From IMG/VR virus record IMGVR_UViG_3300013137_000116, positions 1 to 21,687 of that record: a stretch of DNA of 21,687 nucleotides; one strand, given 5' to 3'. Source of the stretch: a virus. A program made the position numbers and the translations under genes. Position 1 is the stretch's first letter, and each line of letters opens with the position of its first letter. The notes below the pieces were generated by a model. The model was not told the origin of the DNA. It saw only the letters and a program-made list of their open reading frames with translations, and did no database searches. Below are positions 14,933 through 21,687 of this stretch, in pieces.

Positions 14933-15142
14933 TTATTCTCCATATCCGCAGCCTTCAGGTAACCCGCCAGGAATGAGCTTCATCTCTTCCGCGGTCAAGC
15001 ACCATGAAGGTCTGCTTTCATAAGTTGTACACAAGTTGTCTTCTCCCAGAAAAGGACACTTCCTCTTTGTCCTTATAAAGTTAAGTTTAGAATCTGTAAT
15101 AACTGACAAATAACAACACTTCCCGCACTTCTTACATGACAT
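14933..15142 (-). CDS. CxxCxxCC-type (YkgJ/UPF0153-like) metal-binding small protein
   Basis: A 69-aa protein with MSCKKCGKCC (Cys3, Cys6, Cys9, Cys10), then KCPFLGEDNLCTTYESRPSWC (Cys29, Cys38, Cys48) and Cys65. The spacing of CxxCxxCC, CPFL, C-x2-YE-x-RP and C is the signature of the YkgJ / UPF0153 zinc-or-iron cluster family, here in a minimal version. Family members bind metal, and their cellular role is poorly known. ATG 15142 follows AAGGAAAC. It lies between a fibre-like gene and an internal virion gene, so it may be a virion component, a metal-dependent maturation factor or a passenger gene. It ends in GYGE with the TAA overlapping the next ribosome site region. Confidence 0.75.
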   Translation of the reverse strand: MSCKKCGKCCYLSVITDSKLNFIRTKRKCPFLGEDNLCTTYESRPSWCLTAEEMKLIPGGLPEGCGYGE

Positions 15143-15152
15143 GTTTCCTTCT

Positions 15153-15761
15153 TTATATCCCTACTGCAAACCAGTTAATAGGACTATCTGTTGTAAAATC
15201 TCTTAAAGTTATCTGACTACCACTATCCCTTGAAGCACAAACAGTTTGAGAAGCATACCCCCCAGAACCATTCCGACATGCTATTGCTGTAAAAGATATA
15301 GAAGAAGTAAACGCAAGATTCGTAATGGCTTGACTTGAAACGCCAGTCATTGGGAATATCCCAAAAGCCATTTTAAGGGTTGAGCCAGCAGTTCCTCTTT
15401 CCGTTGAAGAAGAAGCACTTGTTCCATAATCTAATATACTCCATACAGTAGTTGCAGCAGCAGCAGGAAGATTAGCCGCAGGAATCACTCCAGCCCCAGC
15501 GGGAATGCTCCCAAGATTAACAAAGTTAGATCCGCTATTAATAGTAAAAAGATTCCCTTCACCAGTCACTACAGAAGCTGTCTTTGTCCCTGCTCCGTCA
15601 TCCTGGATTACAAGCTCTCCCTCAGAGACATTAGACAAAGAAGGGGCATCAACAATGTTCTTAACCCCAAGAGCTTTATCACAGATACTCCTGATAATCT
15701 CATTAAGAGACGGTAGGTCTCCTGCTTCCATGCCTGTAAGGTCAACTGGTTTGTCTATCAT
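15153..15761 (-). CDS. Tail fibre-like protein with C-terminal gp53-type domain
   Basis: The 202-aa protein has an N-terminal helical anchor-like part (MIDKPVDLTGMEAGDLPSL and on to about 40). A Gly/Ser/Ala/Thr-rich middle follows, typical of trimeric fibre shafts. The C-terminal region has SSQAITNLAFTSSISFTAI, then ITLRDFTTDSPINWFAVGI. The closing pattern (aromatic strand, then INWFAVGI at the very end) resembles phage tail-fibre tip domains of the gp53-like type, which end in WxAxG. The ATG overlaps the stop of the nozzle-like gene by four bases (ATGA), with only a weak ribosome site, so translation is probably coupled. Host recognition is the likely role; the carbohydrate or protein target cannot be told. 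Confidence 0.6.
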   Translation of the reverse strand: MIDKPVDLTGMEAGDLPSLNEIIRSICDKALGVKNIVDAPSLSNVSEGELVIQDDGAGTKTASVVTGEGNLFTINSGSNFVNLGSIPAGAGVIPAANLPAAAATTVWSILDYGTSASSSTERGTAGSTLKMAFGIFPMTGVSSQAITNLAFTSSISFTAIACRNGSGGYASQTVCASRDSGSQITLRDFTTDSPINWFAVGI

Positions 15762-18700
15762 ACAATCACCGTAAATGGGCTGTAATATCCTTCCACTTCG
15801 CTTATGCGGAAGTCATACAGGTCGTTCTTTGTTATAGTCACATCTATCTGTTTACCAAACGCTGTATCCTGAAAGTAACTATCCCAACGTTCAGGGTCAG
15901 AAGCCAACGATACGTTAAACGCTCCTGTGGCATTCTCTGTTGACCAGGATAATATGAACGAACCGTTGGAGCCTTCATGCACCGTTGATATCTTCTTAAA
16001 CAGCTTATCCAAAGTAGGCTCATTGAAGTTCCTAAAGCCCACATTGTATATAAAGTTAACACTTGTCTCTGCTGAAGTAGCGCCTCTTGAGTAATTAAAC
16101 TTACAGACATATCCATTAGTAAAATAAACTAAAGGATTAGTAACCATAGAATCTGTAGCTGTTAAATAAGCTTTATATTGAAAGAAAGTATTAGCTGTAG
16201 AGGCTATGATGCTGCCGTTGGGGTCGCTTAAAGCGGCGCTCCACGATGCAGCAGTGCAAGCAGTAGCCGTAGCAGCTGCCCGAGTGTAGAATTGTACATT
16301 GTCAGACCCTTCGATATCCTCGTTCCAATAGATCTTATCCAGAGACTCTGCGCTGATTTCCATCACAGGAGATGTCCAAGTCCCTGCAGTATATGTCTGA
16401 GTAGAGGCTTTATTGTAATCTTTCATCTGCCCAAGTATCTTCTTATAGAGGCTCATTGTCACAGAAGGCGGAGATCCTGCCGTACTTGAGGCTGCAGAGA
16501 GAGTAACGCTATGCGTATGAGGTCCCTCATAGCCAGTAGCATGATACCCGTCATTCCCCCAAGAAGCGCTCTCTGTAGAGGTAGTGAATGTTCCTACTAC
16601 GTGCGTGTGAGAACCTACGTAAGCTGTACTGCTGGATGCCATTACTACTGTAGGAGTACCAGTTCCTACCTTCAATGCATACCCTTCATAAGTAGCACTG
16701 CAAGCTATCCACCCATTGCTGGGAGTTCCTGCAGAACAATAAAGAGCATAGCAATATTTATCTACTCCATCCCATGTATCTGACTCTCCTATCTTCTTAA
16801 TAAACCCTACTGCCACATGATCTAACTCCCAGGAGTCAAGAGTCTGTTGAGAAGTAGTCCCTGTTACCATGTGATTGTGACCCCACCGAGGTCCATTCTC
16901 TCCGCTGTCTGATTGCGCTAAATAACCACCTGCCGTACCTGTAGGTATATTAAAAGTATGGCTATGCGTAGAAGAAGATACAAGAGCTAAGTCCGCTGTA
17001 CTTGGAACAACATAATACCCAACTTCCGTTGAGAGCTGTACCCATCCCGTAGGAGGAGTAGACTGATCCCACATGACAATAGCCCCATCAGGGAACTCAT
17101 ACTCTGTTCCTGTAGCATTCCTCTTGAACAGTCTATACTTAACATGTCTTGGCAAAGGAGTAGAAGCAGCTGAAGCAGAAGAAACCTCATGCGTATGAGC
17201 TGCTATAGCATTAGGGCTTCCATCCCCAAGATTACAGGTAGTCCCATACCACATAGAAATAGACCCTGAAAGAGTATGCGTATGACTTGTCCCTGCAGCT
17301 GTTGTAAGGGCAGTAGCAGATATCTTAATAAGCCTATCTTGATATCCTGTAACCTCTGTCCATCCTGTCCCTGGAGAAGTTACTGTTGTGTCCCAAAAGA
17401 AGCATATATTCTCGGGAATAGCAGAAGCTGAAGAAGTTGCCCCTAATGTGATGTAAGGCTCATTCTCAGTCCCTCCTATGAAGATACCATCTGCAGCAGT
17501 ACTTGTAGATGCAGTTCCTGCATTGACCTCTGTCTTAGTTCTCAGTTTATAGGTTAATTCTGTATCCTGCTCTTTGACAACATAACCCGTTGCGGAATCC
17601 CCATAGTATAAGTCTCCAGCCTCATCATCTCCTACGCGTGAAGCAAAGCAATTAGCCCCTGTAAGAGTAGAGCTTGTCCAGTTGTCATAGCTTAATGCTT
17701 CTCTCTTAAAGTTATATCTCATAATCCTATCATGGTGGAGAGAGGCATTCACCCTGTCTGTATAAGCGGCTATAAAATTCCCGTTATGATAGAACCCTAC
17801 AACATCAGAGTAATTACCGGGAAGCATATCATTAGTATCAAACTCATCAAAGACAGGCTTTGCTCCGGCTCCATCGAATAAGTACCAGTGATCCCATCCC
17901 AGGAATACCACACCGTTGGGTGTCTGAGTTACGGACCATGGAGCTACACACCCTATCCAGGCAATAGGATCATCCGCATACCAGGTTGTAGGATCCGCAC
18001 CGGAGACAGGAGAAGTGACATGAAGCTTCCTGATAGTATTCTTCTTGATACAGACCATAACTCCCAGCTGAATAGGGATACCCATGATCTCGTCACCGTC
18101 ATCTGGAGAGATATCCATATAGTCAAGATTTGTAGTTTCTTGGATGTAATGAGGCAAGTAAACGTTGGAATAATATATCTTATTAGGATAAGTCGTATTG
18201 CCGGATATAAACAATCTCTCCCTGTGAAGAGTTAACATGCTTCCTTTAGGCATATCATCTGTAACTGATGGATAAGCTGCCCCAAGAGCTGCATCCGCCT
18301 TAGTATCTGCGTAAGTGGTTGTGGTATTATCAGTAAGCTCAACAAGAAGCTTCAAAGAGCTTCCTCCGCCTTCTGTTCTATAAATCCTTCTCTTGTCAGT
18401 TCCAACTGGTCCAAGAGGAATATGACTTAAGGCAAGACTACCAGAAGTAGTACTTGTAATAGAATTGCTCACGGCTCCGCTAACATATTGATCCGCTGTC
18501 CCGATCCCCATAGTAACCGCATAATAATAAATAGCACCTGTATCAGCACTTCCTGAAGCAGTGCTTGTGATAGCCTTTAAAGCTCCAAGTTCCCAAGTCT
18601 TGAGATTAGTCGTATCCCCATCCCACACCCAAGGATTGTCATATCCATTAGAACAGATAAGTAAGTCTTTATACGTAACGAATGATGCTCTCTTGCCGGT

Positions 18701-19018
18701 TGTAAGACCTGTACGAATGTTCGCTGTAGTACCAGTATCTGAGATATAGATCCCAAAGGTATCGTTTAGTCCTACCCAGTACGCACCGCCAGAAGAAGTA
18801 TAATATCTATAAAGACCTGTCATAGCGTAAGAACCTACGCTGGCTGTATTTAGATAAGTAACACAGGCTCTCTTATCTACAGCCCCAGGCTCTTGTTCAA
18901 ACCTACAGTTCTGAGCAACTTCTACCCATCTGTCTTTAAGGTCTAAGTCCTCAACCTTATTGTTCATGCCGGGTATAGTCTTAATATACCACTTTCTTAA
19001 TTCTGCCATTAGTCCCAT
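15758..19018 (-). CDS. Large tail hub/nozzle-like protein with inserted HxH receptor-binding-like modules
   Basis: The 1086-aa protein starts AELRKWYIKTIPGMNNKVED, then DRWVEVAQNCRFEQEPGAVDKR, a pattern of podovirus tail nozzle or stabilisation proteins. Repeated strands with WGLN/WVWDGDT/WYADDPIAW-like aromatics follow, consistent with a beta-propeller. A beta-sandwich-like segment (about 150-255, YYYAVT to TTTTYADTKAD) is inserted early. From about 534 to 861 there are three modules, each with two HxH motifs: 579/581 and 608/610; 685/687 and 714/716; 804/806 and 834/836. The C-terminal 220 residues return to a beta-rich part ending in YYSPFTVIV. HxH motifs of this kind bind iron in T4 tail fibre tips (gp37). 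ATG 19018 follows AGGAACGTGTAAT; an in-frame ATG three codons later is possible. It directly follows the adaptor-like gene, as gp12 follows gp11 in T7. Confidence 0.7.
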   Translation of the reverse strand: MGLMAELRKWYIKTIPGMNNKVEDLDLKDRWVEVAQNCRFEQEPGAVDKRACVTYLNTASVGSYAMTGLYRYYTSSGGAYWVGLNDTFGIYISDTGTTANIRTGLTTGKRASFVTYKDLLICSNGYDNPWVWDGDTTNLKTWELGALKAITSTASGSADTGAIYYYAVTMGIGTADQYVSGAVSNSITSTTSGSLALSHIPLGPVGTDKRRIYRTEGGGSSLKLLVELTDNTTTTYADTKADAALGAAYPSVTDDMPKGSMLTLHRERLFISGNTTYPNKIYYSNVYLPHYIQETTNLDYMDISPDDGDEIMGIPIQLGVMVCIKKNTIRKLHVTSPVSGADPTTWYADDPIAWIGCVAPWSVTQTPNGVVFLGWDHWYLFDGAGAKPVFDEFDTNDMLPGNYSDVVGFYHNGNFIAAYTDRVNASLHHDRIMRYNFKREALSYDNWTSSTLTGANCFASRVGDDEAGDLYYGDSATGYVVKEQDTELTYKLRTKTEVNAGTASTSTAADGIFIGGTENEPYITLGATSSASAIPENICFFWDTTVTSPGTGWTEVTGYQDRLIKISATALTTAAGTSHTHTLSGSISMWYGTTCNLGDGSPNAIAAHTHEVSSASAASTPLPRHVKYRLFKRNATGTEYEFPDGAIVMWDQSTPPTGWVQLSTEVGYYVVPSTADLALVSSSTHSHTFNIPTGTAGGYLAQSDSGENGPRWGHNHMVTGTTSQQTLDSWELDHVAVGFIKKIGESDTWDGVDKYCYALYCSAGTPSNGWIACSATYEGYALKVGTGTPTVVMASSSTAYVGSHTHVVGTFTTSTESASWGNDGYHATGYEGPHTHSVTLSAASSTAGSPPSVTMSLYKKILGQMKDYNKASTQTYTAGTWTSPVMEISAESLDKIYWNEDIEGSDNVQFYTRAAATATACTAASWSAALSDPNGSIIASTANTFFQYKAYLTATDSMVTNPLVYFTNGYVCKFNYSRGATSAETSVNFIYNVGFRNFNEPTLDKLFKKISTVHEGSNGSFILSWSTENATGAFNVSLASDPERWDSYFQDTAFGKQIDVTITKNDLYDFRISEVEGYYSPFTVIV
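16436..17419 (-). repeat. Three tandem HxH tail-collar-like modules within the nozzle-like gene
   Basis: Modules begin near residues 534 (IPENICFFWD), 642 (FPDGAIVMWD) and 753 (KYCYALYCSAG). Each has a PxxGW-type strand (SPGTGW, PPTGW, TPSNGW), then two HxH motifs 29 or 30 residues apart, then a closing strand ending in RLFKR, GFIKK or SLYKK. Spacing between modules is 106 and 119 residues. The DNA copies are diverged, so the duplication is not recent. Confidence 0.85.
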
Positions 19019-19019
19019 A

Positions 19020-19763
19020 TTACACGTTCCTGTAAGATTTCATTATAAGTTCATCATCTTCCCGTTCGTTCTTTCTCTCAGTGACATAGTCGCTGATCTT
19101 CTTAAAGTACTTGCTCCAGAAATCATTAGCCCTGTCTCCCCATCCCCTGTCCTCTAATCCAGTGGCTGTAGCAAAGTCTATGATTGCCGGGTGTAAACCA
19201 GAAGGTATCGTTGGAGAAGCACTGTCTGTTGAGACATCCGTGTGCGTGTACGCGTAATAGACCTTGATATAGTTAGTCCCTGAATTGTCAGCATCAGGCG
19301 GAGGATATAACCCAAACACATCTTCCTCCCTGCTCCAGTAATAATCTGTAGGAGTAGAAGTGTTAGAAGTGTAGTTGTAGGTCGTTACCGTGCTGGCTGT
19401 GGTTGAATAGGTATACCCTATCAGAGATTGCCACGCTGGGTTCTGAACATCAAGCTCTTCCCGGGTTGTAGGATTAAGCCTAACAAAGTCTGTTCCATCT
19501 TCTTTGAAATACACCTCAGTGATCGCGTAGCAGGCTGTAGAGAGAGCCGTAGAGATTGTATACTCATTGGAGCAGGCTGATACAGTGTTCGCTGTGCAGG
19601 AGATACTGGAGATATAACCGGTAGTCCTTAAACACTTAGTCCTCCAAGATAAATCCTTAGCCCCTTGATTAACATAAGCATTGATCTCGGCATCTGTCCA
19701 GAAGGCTGCGGTTGTTTCCCCGAGTCTCTTTCTTACAGCATTTCTTAATTCCAGTAAAGTCAT
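19020..19763 (-). CDS. Head-tail adaptor-like protein
   Basis: The 247-aa protein begins MTLLELRNAVRKRLGETTAAFWTDAEINAYVNQGAKDLSWRT, the N-terminal helical pattern of phage adaptor proteins (a helix with LRxxVRxRL, then W-x-D-AEI-x-YVNQG). A beta-rich middle full of Thr, Ser and Tyr follows (about 50-175), and a C-terminal helical part has HPAIIDFATATGLEDRGWGDRANDFWSKYFKKISDYV. This is the expected fold order of gp11/gp6-type connectors, which form a ring between portal and tail. ATG 19763 has AGGAGGAACA upstream. The gene sits directly before the nozzle-like gene with a 1-nt gap, which supports the assignment. Confidence 0.7.
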   Translation of the reverse strand: MTLLELRNAVRKRLGETTAAFWTDAEINAYVNQGAKDLSWRTKCLRTTGYISSISCTANTVSACSNEYTISTALSTACYAITEVYFKEDGTDFVRLNPTTREELDVQNPAWQSLIGYTYSTTASTVTTYNYTSNTSTPTDYYWSREEDVFGLYPPPDADNSGTNYIKVYYAYTHTDVSTDSASPTIPSGLHPAIIDFATATGLEDRGWGDRANDFWSKYFKKISDYVTERKNEREDDELIMKSYRNV

Positions 19764-19771
19764 TGTTCCTC

Positions 19772-21687
19772 CTATTTATCGTATCTATAAGAACCGCACT
19801 GAGGGCAACCCCCTGTAACGATTGGATCATCAGCTACTTTGTTATAAATCTTTATAGTGCTTGTATTGGCTAAAGATAAAGTGTTTGTACCGCTGTAAGA
19901 AAAAGAACCATAAGCTCCTGTAGGTGGAGTAAAGTTGCTTGTCCACAAGGCAATTCCTTTGACTATGCGGAGTTCGTCGATGTATCCTTGGAAAAAAGAG
20001 GTTGCTACTGCACTCCACATTTGTGCTCCAATAAGCATATCACCTGTAAAATCTGGATATGTTTGAGCGACTGTCTTAAAATCTACCCTGCTTCCATTTA
20101 CATACAAAGTCCAAACATTTCCATTTCTTACAATAGCTGAATGGAAGAAACTTCCAGCAGCAACAGGAGCATAGGAAAGGTTTACTTTCTCTACACCACC
20201 AACAGTAAGAGAGAATATAACTCCATAAGTTCCGATAGAATATACAGCAAAATTATCGTCATCCGTCGAATGACTCCACAATGCTGCATTTCCGAGAGCT
20301 GAAGCATAAGCCCATCCGTCTATGGTAAAATTTCCATCTGCAAAATTCCAATCATCACTATCAGCCAATGTCAAATAATTCCCACTCTCAAACCATCCAG
20401 ACGCTGTGCCGAATTTCTTTTGAGCAGTAGAGATAACTACTTGTCCGTAAGGATAGGCAGGTGGTGTGAAGTTAGCTGTCCATCTTGCGATGCCCTTTAA
20501 AATGCGGACTTCGTCTATCCATCCGTTAAAGTAATAAGGAGTTCCTCCATGTCTTCCAATGTATAAAACGGAATCATAATCTCCTGAATCATTTGTTGAA
20601 AATGCTGTTGTTTCCGTTAATGCTTGAGATACACCGTCAATAAAAATTTTTGCTGTTGTCGTTGTGCGTTCGAAAACAATATGATACCAAGTATCATTAG
20701 AGGGAGTCCAATTATTGGACATTACATAATTTCCCTTTTCGACAGAACCTGTATAAAAATAAAACTTTAACTTATGTGTTGTTGCTTCTTTATACATTAT
20801 CCAATGGTTATTGCCATCTTTGTATTGACCGCAAAACACCTGTTGCCCTGTTGCATCATTAAACCTAACCCAAAAATCTACTGTGAAATCTCCTGTTCCA
20901 AAATTCCAATCAGCACTATCAGGCAAGGTCACGTAACTATAACCATCTAATTTCAGAGATGCAGTACCAAACTTTTTCTGAGATGTATCTAATTCTGCCC
21001 TTATGCGAACATAAACCTTAAAATACTTGTCATATCCTGAATAAGCTGTCCATACTGCATCAGTGCCAGAGGCATAATTTCCGTTAGCATATCCACTTGG
21101 TGTTGTAGCAAATGTTGTCCAATATTTCCCCGCTGCTTGTGGTGTCGTTGCCAATACAACAATCCAATAAGTCGTTGATGCATCCAAAGAAAAAGGCGTT
21201 GCAAATGTAGCCTTAACAACAGTATTATCACCTGGCGGGGCAACATCGACAGTTGCATTAGCATCGGCAAGAGTTCCCGAAGGCTTACCAGCATTATTTG
21301 TTTCAATCCTGATTGTCCAGTCTCCTGTTGGGCTATTTACCGCTGTCCCCTGTTTAACTTCTACTGCCGTAATAACCTGTGCAGAGGATAGCTGAAAACT
21401 CTGTCCTGATTTCAAAATTTCTCCACCACCCCCCCAAGTTCCAACATCTGGAAGAGCATCAGTAGCAGATGTTTGTTCTTGATTCGAAATGTCACTAGCG
21501 GCAGGAAACGTATAAGCCCCTTGAATAGGGTCAGAATACGCTGTAGCTTCGTCTGTGCCGTCGAAATGAGAGCAGAGTTTGGTGTAAGAGTCGATTGGAT
21601 CAACAATAGCTCCAAATGTTGTTGTGCCTCTTTTATAGATCCTGACATTAAAGTCACCTGAGATAAATCTTTCATTGCAAAATTCTC
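19772..21687 (-). CDS. Large virion surface protein with two LamG lectin-like domains, N-terminus beyond the window
   Basis: The frame is open through the right edge, so at least 637 residues are present and the true start lies outside. Read from the edge it has NVRIYKRGTTTFG and SHFDGTDEATAYSD, then a beta-sandwich region with GQSFQLSSAQVITAVEV and STTYWIVVLAT (about 20985-21415). Two LamG (concanavalin A-like) domains follow (about 20440-20985 and 19895-20430). They share QKKFGTAS, DxDWNFxxGxFTxD-type strands, and GWIDEVRILKGIARWT in one against GYIDELRIVKGIALWT in the other. The last residues hold GGCPQCGSYRYDK, a lone CxxC. Such domains bind glycans, so it is probably a fibre or capsid decoration. 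An in-frame TTG at 21415 is not the true start, since the upstream frame continues with sensible composition. Confidence 0.7.
   Translation of the reverse strand, partial: EFCNERFISGDFNVRIYKRGTTTFGAIVDPIDSYTKLCSHFDGTDEATAYSDPIQGAYTFPAASDISNQEQTSATDALPDVGTWGGGGEILKSGQSFQLSSAQVITAVEVKQGTAVNSPTGDWTIRIETNNAGKPSGTLADANATVDVAPPGDNTVVKATFATPFSLDASTTYWIVVLATTPQAAGKYWTTFATTPSGYANGNYASGTDAVWTAYSGYDKYFKVYVRIRAELDTSQKKFGTASLKLDGYSYVTLPDSADWNFGTGDFTVDFWVRFNDATGQQVFCGQYKDGNNHWIMYKEATTHKLKFYFYTGSVEKGNYVMSNNWTPSNDTWYHIVFERTTTTAKIFIDGVSQALTETTAFSTNDSGDYDSVLYIGRHGGTPYYFNGWIDEVRILKGIARWTANFTPPAYPYGQVVISTAQKKFGTASGWFESGNYLTLADSDDWNFADGNFTIDGWAYASALGNAALWSHSTDDDNFAVYSIGTYGVIFSLTVGGVEKVNLSYAPVAAGSFFHSAIVRNGNVWTLYVNGSRVDFKTVAQTYPDFTGDMLIGAQMWSAVATSFFQGYIDELRIVKGIALWTSNFTPPTGAYGSFSYSGTNTLSLANTSTIKIYNKVADDPIVTGGCPQCGSYRYDK

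Noticed and set aside
21412-21675. 87-codon minus-strand frame starting MKDLSQVTLM
   Set aside because: It is out of frame with the LamG protein, Leu-rich and without a ribosome site, while the other frame continues through to the window edge with fibre-like Gly/Thr/Asp composition.
1-21687. CRISPR array, tRNA genes or attachment sites
   Set aside because: No regularly spaced repeats apart from the coding coiled-coil duplication, no cloverleaf-like sequence noticed, and almost no non-coding space outside 6312-6533.

Overview
The window looks like one half of a tailed-phage genome or prophage, probably with a short tail (podovirus-like). Every supported gene lies on the minus strand, so transcription runs right to left. 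Genes are packed with gaps of a few bases or with overlaps, and most starts have a strong AGGAGG-type Shine-Dalgarno site, which points to a bacterial host. The host cannot be named from this sequence. TAA, TGA and TAG all act as stops, so the standard bacterial code fits. I see no tRNA, rRNA, CRISPR array, insertion sequence, integrase, terminase, portal, capsid, polymerase or lysis gene; head and packaging genes probably lie beyond the right edge.

Right part, read 21687 to 6534: virion genes. In transcription order these are the C-terminal part of a large surface protein with two LamG lectin-like domains (open past the right edge); a head-tail adaptor-like protein; a 1086-aa tail hub/nozzle-like protein carrying three inserted modules with paired HxH motifs; a small fibre-like protein; a CxxCxxCC (YkgJ-like) metal-binding protein; two small putative internal virion proteins; and a 2367-aa polyvalent protein. 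That last protein has three N-terminal GLFDD motifs, Ala/Gly-rich membrane-like segments and a HEVTH zincin motif. The adaptor, nozzle, fibre and ejection-protein order resembles a T7-like tail and ejectosome block, which is inference from order and composition.

Junction, 6312 to 6537: a near-consensus sigma70 promoter (TTGACA, 16 bp, TATAAT) faces left, and its -35 box overlaps the stop codon of the giant gene. Downstream is a GC-rich hairpin with a T-rich tail, enclosed by a second 8-bp inverted pair. The same bases can encode a 63-aa Cys-containing ORF whose ATG sits at the predicted transcription start. This looks like the switch point between the late and the replication/recombination operons.

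Left part, read 6311 to 1: DNA metabolism. Genes are a Cas4/AddB-like PD-(D/E)XK nuclease with four cysteines, a coiled-coil protein with a duplicated 18-residue unit, a ParB-like protein, a winged-helix protein, a DUF5659-like protein, a Sak4-like RecA-fold ATPase, a small unknown, a DUF669-like putative ssDNA-binding protein, a DnaD-like replication initiator, an unknown, a NinG-like HNH protein, a 57-aa zinc-ribbon protein, and a secreted or membrane-anchored protein cut by the left edge. Nuclease, Sak4 and SSB-like protein together suggest a phage-encoded single-strand annealing/recombination system beside a replication initiation module.
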